Shown here piece after piece: positions 49,976 to 62,115 of a DNA stretch of 64,000 bases (within the stretch, counting starts at the first letter, position 1; each line of letters opens with the position of its first letter). A program made the translations under genes and the position numbers. Where the stretch lies: the NCBI GenBank assembly GCA_013397455.1, contig VYZB01000195.1, positions 194,341 through 258,340 on the forward strand, read 5' to 3'. The notes beneath the pieces are model-generated. The model saw only the letters and a program-made list of their open reading frames with translations, made no database searches and was not told the origin of the DNA. The DNA comes from Crotophaga sulcirostris (lineage: Eukaryota > Chordata > Aves > Cuculiformes > Crotophagidae).

Positions 49976-52721
49976 TAAATTTGTTTGTCTGAGGTAACAG
50001 ATAATTAGTTGAAGAACTAATACCATAAAATGAGAAAGATCAGAAAAAGAGAGGATTTTGTGCATTTGAAAAGGGCAAAATAATTCTGGATTTAGAAAAC
50101 ATTTCTTGGTAAATATCTATAAAATGAAAATTGGACAAAACACAGATTCTATAAAGGAAGGAATCCTCTTTTATCAGAGATTAGGAATGAGATAGAACTT
50201 GGATGGAAATAGTGAAAAAAATTGAATATTTAGTGGTGAAGTTCATTTATTAAAAAAATGACTTTACAAGAAGAACAAAGAAACACAGTGGAAGTGTCTA
50301 GACAAGTCCTGTAAGAGCAGCTTTTGTAGTTAAAGTGCACAAACATGATAACTTGTTTAAGTATAATTATATCCTTTTGAATGAAGAAATATCTTTGAAA
50401 AACCCTTTAATCATGTCCTCAAAGCTTAAAGAAGGCCTTATTAATTTTGTCACTATTGATTTTTCAGTGTGAATCTCTATATTTAACTTAATTTACATGA
50501 TGCTTCTTGTTTGCATGAAATATCAAGTGATCAAAAATGAATCTGAGAATTGTCGGCATAGAGATTTTTGTCTCATAGTTTTTAGTGATTCTTTTCCCTG
50601 TGAAATACCAAAAAATCAGAGGCTTTTGTCCCACGCAGCTGACTCAAAACAGAAATGGAGTTTTATTGCAATGTTTTTATTATCTGGTTTTCCTTTCAAC
50701 CTTTATGGGCCAGGGTGTGTAAGAGATGATAGCTTTCCTCTGTAAGCAATGGATGTCGCTGCCTCTGGCTCTGTGCTGGCTTACATGAAATTGAACTTTT
50801 GAAATTAGTTCCTGCAGAGCACGTGAGCACTTCACCCAGACTGCGTAAAAGGAGGATTCTGTCATTTCCTCACCAGTGCACGATGCTGTTAAGCTTTGCT
50901 TCTGACACAACTGAATACGTAGATACAGCTAATGCTGCTGGGGGTGCAATTAGTGCTGCATGTGGCAGCCTGAGGGAAAGCAGTGGCTTTCTGTGTCAGC
51001 TCAATTCAGAAAGAGGAGGAAAGGTCTGATGCTTGCAAGATGTTTTGCAAGCATGGGATTGTAAAAATTGCAATTCCTCCCTTTGCTCAGCATGGCCCTG
51101 CTGTGGAGGAAGGCACGGGAGACGGAGTTTTGCTTGCTTTTAAACCAAGTTTTGGGACATGGAAGAAGCCTTATGTCAAAATTGAACTTGCTGAAACACA
51201 TCCTTGCTAACGCTTGGGGGATCTTGTGGGCAGTATTTTGGTGGATGTTTGGGCAACCAAAGTGGGTGGCTTAGGAAGGGGCCATGTTGCAACCTCTGTG
51301 TTGGGAACTGCTCTCTCTCAGCTTTGCTGTGTGCTCCTAGGACAGCTGAAGAACAGTATGGATAACACCCACCCTCCACATACACATTACATGTGGGAAT
51401 GTAAGATGCTTGAATTCTAAGGAGGTTACAAATTTCCTGGGGTTTCATCCCCACCCAGAAGCAATGGCCCTGCTCCCACTGCACATGACGCAGCCGCACA
51501 GCTACCTACTGCCCTTCCCTGTTTACAACACACTGAACAAAACACATCCCAGGGGAGCTGGAGATGAGGGAGTAGTACAGATTGGCCCTTTCCAATGGCT
51601 GAGTCCAAGTTTCCAGAAGTAAAGGGTTTTTATATTCACATACTGCATCATTTAAGCATGGCCCCTGACTGGAACTCATGATTCACACAAAGTTTAGTTA
51701 ATAGGGACTTGGCTTGCTTGGTTTTTCTCCCTTGTACTTTGCAGGTTGAAGATAATAGCAATAATGATAACTTTTTTTTGTTTTGTTTTAGCTACTGCTC
51801 AACTGCAGTATTACTCAGAAAAACCAGCCTTTAAGCTTCCCATGCTGACATGATGCAATCAGGGTAACCAGACAACATGAGGCATCAAGTACCAGGGTGA
51901 GTCAGTCTGGGAAATTGTATAATGCATTTGTTTTCCTGTAGTTACAGCAATGTGCAAACAATAGGCCTAGAGGGGAAGCCCGAAGTGAAAGAGATCAAAG
52001 GGACTCGCCAAAGGGAAATGTCCTTCCCACACACACTTGGAACATTTGGACCCAAAAAGGCCCCCATGTCAGATGCTCTCTGGAGAAGTTCTAGCACTCC
52101 TGGATTAGTACTTTCCACTCTGACCCACCAGCAGCAGCCAGGGATGAGATGCACAACCTGACTGGTGTTGCAGACAAAGACTCCTGAGATTGTGGTGCCT
52201 GTTCTGGTGAAAAGAAACCTCTTGATCTTGTAAAAGAACAACTTCCCTTCAAGTGAAATGCCCTGCTTTCCAAAGACTTACGGCAAACAGGATTAAATCA
52301 CTAACTAACAGACAGCAAGCCCTTTAAATATCATTGTTGGATAAAACATAATAAACATGGCAAAGAAATGTTATTTTGCTTAGACTTAAACAAAACTTGC
52401 TCTGAGGGCTCCCCTCTAATGAGTTGTCATATGAGATAGTGCTAGTTAAGTCTAACTTCGCTGGCTTGCATTTTAGGTTTGAGATAAAGATCTAAGCACA
52501 AAAGGGAAAAGGTTTCTGGTGCACATCTCACCCTTTGGTAATTTACCAACCAACTGTATGCATATTTGAAGCATTCTTTGAGCAATGTGAATAATGGCTC
52601 TGCAACCAGGAGGCAGAAAAGCACTTTGGTTCCTTGGCCCTGCATTCAGTCCCTTCATTTGAGAATTTCAGAGCTTGTAAGAAACTGCACTGAACCTCCT
52701 ACCAGACTGAGAGATAGGAAG

Positions 52722-52845
52722 AGGCACATGATCCTCGTTTTACAGAAAATTAAGCTGGGACATGGTGATGTTAATGTCTAGATTAGAGTTACATAAATGA
52801 TGAAGTCTGTATCCAGACCACAAGTATGTTTTCTTGAGACCACAT
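52722..52845 (-). mobile_element. MIR-like SINE remnant in BMP7 intron 2
   Basis: GATCCTCGTTTTACAGAAAA, TTAAGCTGGGACATGGTGAT and a later CTGTATCCAGACC follow the order of reverse-complemented MIR (ATCCCCATTTTACAGATGAG, AGGTTAAGTGACTTG, GGGATTCGAACCC). It is strongly diverged, and the boundaries are approximate. Confidence 0.6.
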
Positions 52846-54149
52846 CAAAATGGATCAGCGTTCAAAGTACTTACATCAGCAGGAGTCTCAAAGCTTTTAG
52901 AAATGATAAAACTCACGAGCTTCCAGCTCAGTTTTCTGAAGCATCAGGCTGTCAGTGGAGCCCAAGATGAGGACAATTTGTCTACAGGTCACGTAACTGC
53001 TGTGTGGTCTTTCCTTAGTAAATTTGGTGTTTTTCTGGAATCAAGGGTGAATAACAAGCATTGCAAAGTGAGGGTGGCTGAGGAGGATGCATGTGAGATC
53101 GTGTCTGGAAAGCAGCTGGAGTTACGGAGGTGCCAAAGGGCTGTGTGTGACCAGGAATGTGGAGAGCGGGTGACATGAGTAGGGTTGAGAAAGGGAATCA
53201 TACGGGATTAGCAGAAGAGAAAAGGATTGGAAGAACTGAGGTTGAGGGTGGTGAGTGGAGAAATAAGGAGACACAAAATACAGAAAAGGCAAGTAAGAGT
53301 ATACTGAAAGGAAAGAGTGAGGAAGAGGGTTGCAGCATGGTAATTCTAAGGTAAGAAAAAGGATTAGCAACCAAGAAGCTTCATGAAAATAGCATGTATG
53401 GGTTTTTTGTCTTTTGCTTGGGTATTTTTTCAGCCTCTAGGATGCACTTTGTTTTGTAGCCATAAACACTAGAAACATATCCAAAAAACCAGAAATTCAG
53501 CACCTCTCCTATTCACCTGCCTTAATGAACTGGGGGATGAGAAAGAACGTGGACTATAACACGAGAGACTCAATGAAAATATGAGAGTTGCCAATTCTGC
53601 AATAGCAAGGGGAACAGGAGATGAAACTCTGCATTTATGATCTCTAAGGTCTATACTGCTCTAGGGTAGCAGGGTAGCCCTCTTACCAAACAGAACCTAC
53701 TTTTGCATCTGTTTTCTTCTCTCACTTTCCCCATCCCCTTGGTCAGCTCTGTTGTTTCCAGCTGCTGGTTGACAAGTGGTAATAAACACTAATGAGCACT
53801 TCCAAATGGGATGAAATAAATGGAAAAGAAGGACAGGCAGCAGCAGCAAAGGTGACTCTTGCCAACTTGCACTACATTGCAAGACAAGCTGATTTCTGTG
53901 ACGTGCTGGCACTCTGGGTTGCGAGCGCACTCGGAGCTCTGGCTCACCTGGCAGTATCCTGGCAGGAGCCAGCCCAGGGCCACTGCCACCAGGTTCTGCA
54001 GTCCTCTGTCTGTGTTCAGGTAATCTGTTGGCCCAAAGAGCACACCAAGCCTGCCCAGCACCTGCACCACTCTAATCTCTACCCTCTAGTTTGAGGAATT
54101 ACAGATCTAGCAGTGTTTTAACCTGTAACCATACTGTGACACGTTACAA

Positions 54150-54312
54150 CAGACTTCAAATTGCTTTACAAATGTGGGTCAACCATCCTACTTCCATTTT
54201 GAAGTGGAAAACTCTTATATGTTCAGTGTCGTATTGACTTGGCATGTAAACCACAGCCACTAAGCCAGGAGCAGTATCCTATCCTCCTGACTGATACTCT
54301 AACCCCAGAGGG
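54150..54312 (-). mobile_element. MIR-like SINE remnant in BMP7 intron 2
   Basis: AAATTGCTTTACAAATGTGG, ATCCTACTTCCATTTTGAAG, and later TATCCTCCTGACTGATACTC and TAACCCC match the order of a reverse-complemented MIR-family SINE (GCTTTACA, CCATTTTACAGATG, CCTGACTCCCAGTCCAGTG, CTAACCACTAGACC). It is ancient and diverged. Confidence 0.5.
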
Positions 54313-55931
54313 GCTGTTTGGGTCGCAGGCATGGTGCAAGATCACAGATTTACCAACAGGCAGCCTAAGGACAGAGCTGGCGTGCAGGGAATAGGGGCAG
54401 TTAATGTCCAGGTTTGAGCAGGTGGAGGGAAGAGAAGGCAGAAAGGGCATCCTGGGAGAGTGAGAGGAAACCTGAGGTTAGAAGACATCTGTTTGGATTA
54501 AAAAAACGCAGTATCCAGATTCCAGTTTGCTTGGTGTCATTGCTTAAAGTCAGCTGCAGCTGTCCAAAGACAAGCTTAGGAAAATATTTTTCAGACTTTC
54601 CTACTTTGAGAGGGCCCCAGGACCTCCCTGTGCCTCTCCCTGGCACGTTTGCAACACCCTCTGTACACAGACCTGGTGCAGCCCTCCTCCCACACCTTCC
54701 CTTCCCTGCATGCCTGGGATCCCCTGCTTATTCTTCCCTCTCCCTTCTCGCTGGTAAAACCCCTCCCCAAGCTCCCAGGGAGGAGCTGCCAGCCAAACAC
54801 AGCCTGGGGTCTCCTCTAGGTGAATGGCTGGCCACAGCAGGAATACAGTTTGCTGGAAGGTGGTGTCCAAGGACTGGTCTGAAAACCAGCTGTACTGGAA
54901 GTGAAACAGATCTGCGTAAATTTTGTCGAATCTTGGAAGAAATTCCTTTCCTATGTAGTGTTTGAGAGGGTAAGATCTAGGTTTCAAAGGCTGATTAAAA
55001 GTGGCAATGGGAGTTTGTTACACAGAAATGCAACATGTTTCCTAAATGCAAAGTCTATTATAAAAGCAGTGCTGAGAGAAATGAGGTTATATACAGATCT
55101 CTGACACTTTATATACAGCTGTTTCTGTTCAGCATTGAATTGCTGTTCATTAGTGCATCACTTAGCTGAGCAAGAGCCCACTGGGGTATGCAAAATGCCT
55201 CCTGCAGCTACTCAAGTGCCTGTGAAGAGCTGTACCTTGCTAACAGAGTTCAAGATTTGTCAGAGGTTTTGCAGGATGCCATGGCTTTTAGGAATGGTCT
55301 GAAGGAGGTAACTAAATGCAGCTCTGTTCTTGTAGAGCTACAGGTCTTCCGTGCCAAAGTTCTCCTGCTACTTGCTAAGAGATGAGTATAGTTATCAACT
55401 GACTTGCAGATAAGTCACAAAAAAGAATCAAAGCTATTTTCATTACATTTCCAGATGCTGGTAGTACTTGCAGATACTGTCAGGGTGCTGGGCACAATGT
55501 TAAAACAAACTGTACCTTTCTTTGCTGCGCCATCCCTGGAACGATCACACTGGTACTTACAAAAAAGATCCAAAAAGGCGGCACATCTGCTTCACGGGTT
55601 GGGTGGGCGTAAGCCTTTCTTAGTTACTAGAATCACATGTTTCAACCCACAACATGGAAACAGACTCCAGTGAATGGGAGAAGGGGATCTGGAGAGGGGC
55701 TTAGGTTTGATCTGGGTGCAGAAGTGGTGTAGTTTGAAGCACAAACTAAAGCATTCCAGCTGCAAGTCAAACCCAGGAATGCATCGTGTAAGGTCTTATT
55801 TTTCTGTAGGGCTGGTAACATGAGCATTCAAATCATTCACTGCCTTTGAAGTCTATGAAATCCATAATGGCCACAAAGTGAACACGTAGCAACTACATTT
55901 CAATTACCAAAGGCTGGTCAAGTACCTGCCT

Positions 55932-55995
55932 TTATTCTCTCCAGTAACAAAATTCCCATTGACTTCAAGGGGTTGGGATTTACTCCACAGTGCAA
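55932..55995. repeat. Old CCATTGACTTCAATGG-family repeat in BMP7 intron 2
   Basis: AAATTCCCATTGACTTCAAG followed by GGGTTGGGATTTACTCCAC preserves the family core CCCATTGACTTCAA almost unchanged. Confidence 0.55.
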
Positions 55996-56997
55996 GTGCT
56001 GGGTCCAACAAAATAGGAGATGTAACTCTGGGATGAGGTATTTTAACTTCTGAAGGTGGAGACAGATGGGTAGAATCGAGCATTGATGTTGACAGGAGCT
56101 ATACAGTCTGCATTTTTTCTGCATCTTCAGGTTGATTAATCGAGGATGATGCCCTGATTAATAATCTGCCTCTGAACTCCGTGGGTACTTTTTGAAAATA
56201 CCCAAATTCCTACCAATTGCAATAACAGTTAGGTATCCAAACCGCTTAGCTGCTTTTAGAAATCTCACTACATACCTCTGTGTTTCTTAAGCACTTAAGT
56301 CCCTTTGAAATTCTTGCTTTGGCCATTGCTTCCAGCAATGAAAAGTCTGAGGCTAACAGACATTTCTTTTGCAAAGTAGCTCACAAACTATTTCATGATT
56401 TCACTGTAAAAGTATCAAAATTCACTTTTCTCAGGTTCGTGCCCATAAGCTTTATTTTGACATGTTCCCTGCATAGATGCCCCAGATAAATGACCTTCAA
56501 CATCTTGCAGCAAGCCTTGTGCCCTGTAATGTGCACTCCCTAGCACTTGAATCTGCTTTGCTTTCCTGAAGCACCCATGAGGAAGGAGATGGAGGTTTGA
56601 GCAGCACCCAGCTCCCTGACTGCAACCTTTAGTTCCCATAGCAAGTTTTGTGACCACAAACAGGGACTTCATGTCCTGCCCCTCAGCACCCACCTCAAAC
56701 CAGTTGCTGGCTTTATAAAACTCTTTCCCAGGCTTTTGGGTGAACGAACCATGAAGACCAAACAGAAGTTGGACATGAGTCACTGGACTTTAAGTTATGC
56801 ACATAAAAGCTTTGAGACATGTTATATTAGTCAAAACATCGACTGTTTTCACAGTGTTTATCATATTAGGAACATTTTTGTTCATGAATGTACTTGTTTG
56901 CTTAAAGTGAATAACTGATGCTTTGTGCCTAAAGAATGCTGTACGTGCCTTTTTATAAAGGAGATGTTGCCAGTTCGAAAAGCTTGCCTTGCAATGA

Positions 56998-57110
56998 ATT
57001 CATAGATTTGGAAAGGCCATAAAGAATATTTGATCATTTAGTCTAGTTTCCTGTAAACACCTGTAAAAATATCTTCAGTCTGACAAAGATATAATTTCTC
57101 TTAGTCAAAA
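56998..57110 (-). mobile_element. Ancient CR1-like fragment (reverse orientation)
   Basis: TCATAGATTTGGAAAGGCCA followed by TTGATCATTTAGTCTAGTTTCCTG recalls the reverse complement of old amniote CR1 3' ends (ATAGATTCCAAGGCCAGAAG, GATCATCTAGTCTGACC). It is highly diverged and the upper boundary is uncertain. It lies in BMP7 intron 2. Confidence 0.6.
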
Positions 57111-59449
57111 TCCACACTGGCATCCTGTCTGCTACAAAGGATGGGGCTGAGCTTTCATTTCTACTGCCGTGGTTGTTAAGTGTGGACCTGCCCATGACTG
57201 AGCAGGCAGATGACAGAGAACTTTCTAACCTGTGTTCAAATATTGGTCCTATTGAGGGACAGGACTTCAGAAAAATCTGCTGCGGGTGCAGCTGTTTGTC
57301 TGGCAAGAACTATGTCTGATTTCTCACTGACGATAAAGTGCAGACAGAGATGTTGCTGGTTAGATACCTGCCAACCTGTCTGAACTCGTAAAGCGAGTCG
57401 TTAATTGTTGAACTGCTAGTGCTTATGGTTTATTTGAACTGAGGGCACACCATCACACCCTCCAAACTGGAGGCTCATCTGAAGTTTCAGTTAAAACTGA
57501 AAATAAAACCTTCAGCATATCCGATGGCCTCTTCACCCTCGAAGGAAAAAAATCTTCAGCCTGAGCTTAGGCTTTCCAGCTGCATCCCGTGCAGGTTTTG
57601 TGGCCCTAGAAGCTGTCCTGATTTCTGCTTGTGTCACTGTGTTACAGAGGAGACACAATGCTGCAGCTGCTTCTGGGGAGCCTGGTGCTGAGCTTGGGTG
57701 CCTTGGTGCACTTAAACAGGAGGTGCACGTAATGGGTGGGCGTGGGTCAGGAGAACACCTGGTGCTTCGGATCACGAAAGGCAATTCCAGCAGTCTCCTG
57801 GGAGAGCCCACTGCTCTTGTATCATCATAAAAGCATAGGGATAGGGAAAGCCATTTTTTTTTTTTTTGTTGGCCATTGTACCTGCCATGCTGTAAGGAGA
57901 GGAATCTACAAAGCCAAACACTGAGCAAAGGTTTTCTTGCCTGTGTTGGGGGGTGGAGGGTTTGGTTTTGTTTTGTTCTTGTTGCTAACAACGTCTGATG
58001 GGTCTGAGTTTCCAGCCTGCTCAGGATGAGACAAACAGCCAAGGAAGCATCAAAGCACATGAGTGTTTTTTGATCAACATTGGAGAAAGTTTGTTTTCTT
58101 TCTCCACTTGCCCAATGACACACTGACTTGGATGACTGGTCTGTGACAGAGCTGGTTGGAAAATGTCAGTGGAGAAATGCAGAAAAAGAGTAAATATTTT
58201 TACAAATGTTAGGGACAAAATTTTTACCTTTGGACAATCCAAACCAACAGGAATATTTTTTTCAGGACCAACTGTTCAGAAATCACCATTTGCTGTGCCA
58301 AAATGTATGCAAAGGGTGAATATGCATGAATGCTCATTAAAAATAGTGTTCCTGTCGTGAACATAATACAGTAAACCTACATCTAATTTTGTGGCTGGAA
58401 TATCTGTATAATTAGCAAGATTCCTCACCTCTTCCACCCAGTGGCTCATGTGTATGCCTACCCTTTGCGTACCTTTTTTCCTTTAGGAATAACAATTTGT
58501 GAAGGAGACAGTTTGCAGAAACATTTGATGCTCCAAGCAGCTGTATTCCCATAACTACCCCCAGTGGGTACTTGCATTCCTCTCTAAACACAGTGTTAAC
58601 AAAACCTTCTTAAAATTGAAGTAATAAATGTCATCCTAACTCTGTCAGGACATTTCCTAGAAGGCACCCACTTCACTAATCAGAATCTGAAAGAGAACTT
58701 CCCTGACATCTGATAAGGAAGGACATTTACTCCAAGAACAGGTTTCTGGCAATTCCCTTATGCCCTGGCTCACTGGTTAGGAACGTGTGAAAAGTCCTCC
58801 TTGCAGGTTTGTATCTCTATAACTTATTCAAATACAAGGGAAGCTTCTGTCTCTGGAAGGGTCTAAGATGGATTAAACTTAAATACTTATAGGAATTAGG
58901 GTACCTAACATGTCCTATGCACATTTGTGGCTTGTTTCCTTTAAGTAAACCTAGTTAAATTGTATAGTTTGAATTATCATTGTTTGATAAAATAGATAAA
59001 TATTAGTATAGTCTCCAAACCCTGCAAATAATTGTGTCATTGAAAATGCTATGAGAACCATGAGCTTTGACCCATTAAACTGGAATTTCAGATGTGGAAG
59101 AAAACACGAGTGGTTAAATAATTTTACCATACAGTAAAGGCAGTAGAAATTCTCACAATTTAAAAATGCTGATATAAAGTTTCTTGTCATATTTTAGTGG
59201 ATCAAAAAATGCAAAACATTTTTCCTGCCTTTTTTATTAGCTCATATAAAAATATAAAGCCAGAGTCCTGATTACACTATTTTTTCTTACCCTTTTGGAC
59301 TTTCCCTTTTAAATCCCCAGTGTTTTCTCTTCTCATAAACCTAAATTACAGTTGAGGTATTATTACCCCATATTTAGCAGTCCTAGAGAATAACTTCTAG
59401 CTAGCATGTGACTGTAAATACTTTCCATCTAAATTAATGCAATCTTGCT

Positions 59450-59830
59450 TTTGGTAGGATTTGTATGTAAAAGAAACATGTGAAAATGGAACTAAGTGCC
59501 TTTGATAAATGATTTTGGGATTGCTGATTAATTGGAACTAAAAACAGATGAGAAAATTGAACATATGTTCTTATTCAAGTTCCCTGGAGGATTTGTCAGG
59601 GAGCTTGGCATACATTAATAATTGCCTGGAATGGATTTAATAGCTCATCTTGTAGTTTTGCACATGCAAAACAATCAGTCAATATAAAAAGCATGGTGTC
59701 ATCTGTCTTTGTTAATTAGGGACCTTGAACGCCTTTGATAATAAAGGCTAGTAATTAAGCTACAATTAGAAAGGAAGCATTCGGATGTGGTTTTGCCACC
59801 TCAGGATCCATAAACGGCGGGAGGAAGAGG
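59450..59830. promoter_or_regulatory. Candidate intron 2 enhancer block next to exon 2
   Basis: This stretch is dense in developmental transcription-factor motifs. It has an octamer-like palindrome with an adjacent ACAAT at 59656-59675 and GTTAATTAGG with GACCTTGAAC at 59711-59730. A CCTTTGAT TCF/LEF-type site is embedded in a hairpin at 59731-59748, followed by TAATTAAG at 59752-59759. A RUNX-type TGTGGTTTT lies about 30 bases beyond. No repeat is recognisable. Its enhancer role is inferred from motif clustering and position only. Confidence 0.4.
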
Positions 59831-60201
59831 GTATGTCTTCCAGAAATCTTGAAATACTCTGAGTTTATGATCTTTTGCTGCACTAGCACATGGCCAGGCT
59901 TGTTTGCTCCTCAGCTACTGAATGCTCCCAGGGACAGGAGCAACAGCACTGGGGATGCTCCTTGGGGCATGTGGAGGCTCATGGGGCATCTTCGTCCCAT
60001 GCCCTTGGTGGCTGACCGGGCATGGCAGCTACACGCCCACTGCATTGGTGTTGAGATTTTACTGTAGGACCATGATGCCTAAACCCAGCTCTTCAACACA
60101 TTTGCTGATGGCACCAGTATTTCTAAAAGTATTGGACATAACTCTTTGAGGGAACGTACTGTGCTTGTGCTTTGATTGGGATTTTCCTGTGGGTCACTCA
60201 C

Positions 60202-60394
60202 CTTCCTGGGTGTTCCTGAAGGACCTGGTAGACACTAATCTGGAACGTTTCATTATCGAAGCGTTCGGGGATGTAATCCTTATATATTCTGAACTCAGCA
60301 GCCGTCACCGCTTCCCCCTCTGGGATTCTGGAGAGATCAAACCTGAACTCTCGGTAGTGGCAGCGCTGATGGTGAAACTCTCTGTCATGCTCCA
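60202..60394 (-). CDS. BMP7: BMP7 exon 2 (prodomain)
   Basis: This 193-bp exon begins with TG, which completes a Val codon started in exon 1, and reads VEHDREFHHQRCHYREFRF onward. It contains IPEGEAVTAAEFRIYKDYI, the NET glycosylation sequon within RFDNETF, and ends VLQEHPGR with AG before the donor GTGAGTG at 60195-60201. The acceptor is ttttctgtttcag. This is part of the latency/prodomain of the precursor. Added to exons 3-7 it gives 292 residues, which leaves about 139 residues for exon 1, matching the known exon 1 share of vertebrate BMP7. Exon 1 was not found in the window. Confidence 0.98.
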
Positions 60395-61246
60395 CTGAAA
60401 CAGAAAAACAGCCCATTAGCCACCTGCTTTGTTCCCTTTCCCCCTGCCATCAAACAAGCTTGCAAGTTGCCACAACAGAAAAGGGCAAGAATATCCGATT
60501 GCAGCATCTCATGCTGTTGTTCGGTTCTTTAAAGCACACAGGAAATATTAATACATGACTCTATCTGGTTTACTATAAGCATATATGTGTTTATCACACT
60601 CTCTTTGAAACAGTTTTGCAGCTGGCTGGTACAGGGTGTTTGTGACCGTTGTGTTTTAATGGTTTTTGGCAGCTTCATGCTTGACAAGTGACTCTGGACA
60701 TTTGCCACTGATAATGACCAAACTGCTGTGGGAAGGAGCTGAAAGAAACAGATGGGGTTTTTCAGGAGTGTTGGTTCTTGGCCTGACTCTACTTCTGAAA
60801 ATTACACACACACACACTTATGCATACCCACACACATATATACACAGATTCCAGTCCTTGAGGCTTTTCATGCCAGTGACCCACATTTGGTGCCAGCTGA
60901 ACTTGTTACAGACTCAGAGCCCTGCTTTCAAGGATCAAAGCTTGAATTTTAAAGCATCTTTAGTGATCAGGGCTGTGAGGCAAATGTTCAAGGTGAGGAC
61001 CTTCTTCCACCTCCGAACTGATCATGAAAGTGGTTCCATGGAGGACCAGAGTCCTCCCAAGACAGTATTAGGATATTGTATTAGGCCACCAAGTGACAGA
61101 TCTGGCTGTCACTCTGATGTACAGCTGATGGTCTCTTCTGGACATTGAAGCTGAGGGTCAGGGACGTTGAGGAAACAAAGATTTTGAGACTGTCCTCTGT
61201 CGAGGGGGAGGAGAGGTGTCAGTGAAGTGCCCTTCTTGGAACAAAC

Positions 61247-61412
61247 TCCAAATTAAATAGACAAGTTGGACAAAGGAACATGGGGAAGCAGAGGTATAAG
61301 GGGATGAACTGACTCGCCAGAGGTCGCGTTTTAAGAGCTGAGGTTTGAACCAGGGACTTCCTGTATGTCCCATTCCTGTCGTCTGTCCACTTGACCTCCC
61401 TGCAGCTAGACT
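61247..61412 (-). mobile_element. MIR-like SINE in BMP7 intron 1
   Basis: The plus strand reads GAACTGACTCGCCAGAGGTC, GAGCTGAGGTTTGAACCAGG and GTCCACTTGACCTCCC. This corresponds to the reverse complement of a MIR: the CTTGCCCAAGGTC core, the tRNA-like B box (here GTTTGAACC), and the CACTAGACC 5' end. It is the clearest MIR-like copy in the window. Confidence 0.7.
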
Positions 61413-61463
61413 GCACAGTTCAAGCAGTTAGCTCTGAGATATTCTTGGCAAAGAATGTGTGTC

Positions 61464-61550
61464 TTTCTACAGGCCTGATTCTCTTCTGGCAGCAGTAAAT
61501 CCATTGTGTAAATCCATTGACTTAAATGGAATTACTCCTGAAAAAGAGGA
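61464..61550. repeat. Old CCATTGACTTCAATGG-family repeat in BMP7 intron 1
   Basis: GGCCTGATTCTCTTCTGGCA, CAGTAAATCC and ATCCATTGACTTAAATGGAA followed by TTACTCCTGA match the amniote pattern GCCTGATTCT...GTAAATCC...CCATTGACTTCAATGGAGTTACTCCTGA. It is palindromic around ATTGACTTAAAT. Confidence 0.6.
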
Positions 61551-61987
61551 GTTTCAAGCCTGAGTCTGGGAAGTGCTATTTAACTTCACAGCACTGCATG
61601 GTACAACTGTGCATCAGCACTTGTGAGGGCTTCCCCTGTGGCAGGGATGGAGCGTGGGGAGCCTCCAGGAACCAGGCTGTGTCCAAGTGCTTGCACGGAG
61701 CAGGTTCAGCGCTGCTCTGCTGGCTGAGGTTCAGCAGCTGGCCACAGGCTCTTCCTCCTCTCACACATTATTTCTGCAAGGAGTCCAGGACTCGCAGTTT
61801 GCCACTGTGTGATTGCTGTTCTGGGAAATACTTCAGAGCTCTTACAAATAGCTGGGATTCATCTTAGGAGTTTTTTATGTATGAAAATCCTAAACTTTCC
61901 AAGACAAAGGGGATTAAGTTCAGCAAATGGTTTTATAGGTTGGGAAGTCTTAGTATGTGCTGAATATATGAAGTTATAATTCCACCT

Positions 61988-62115
61988 CTAGCTACAACAT
62001 CTTGTACAGCCTCAGGGAGATCACTTAGTCTCTCATACTCTAAAGCTGGGGTATAATGTGAATATTCACCAGTGTTTGTAAAACACTTGGCAAGCTAAAA
62101 CTACCTTATAAGTGC
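61988..62115 (+). mobile_element. MIR-like SINE remnant in BMP7 intron 1
   Basis: ATCACTTAGTCTCTCATACT, GGGGTATAATGTGAATATTC, GTAAAACACTTGGC and TATAAGTGCTAG appear in the order of the MIR core and 3' part (ACTTAACCTCTCTG, GGGGATAATAATA, GTAAAGCGCTTAG, TAAGCGCTC). It lies about 570 bp from the inverted copy at 61247-61412. Confidence 0.6.

Larger units (their letters stand above)
49527..60201 (-). other. BMP7: BMP7 intron 2
   Basis: This 10,675-bp intron is the largest complete one in the window. It contains MIR-like SINE remnants near 52.7 and 54.2 kb, an old CR1 fragment near 57.0 kb, and a short copy of the CCATTGACTTCAA repeat near 55.95 kb. Candidate regulatory clusters sit at each end (49.82 and 59.45-59.83 kb). 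None of the open frames inside it, including those of 183 and 196 codons, resembles a known protein. Confidence 0.9.

Noticed and set aside
54414..54965. 183-codon open frame on the plus strand
   Set aside because: The Pro/Ser/Leu-rich composition follows local C-rich DNA, and overlapping frames of similar length occur on the opposite strand. No recognisable family.
57533..58123. 196-codon open frame on the minus strand inside BMP7 intron 2
   Set aside because: It has low-complexity stretches (a KKKKK run from a poly-T tract), no domain, and no splice or promoter context. It looks like a chance frame through GC-richer sequence.
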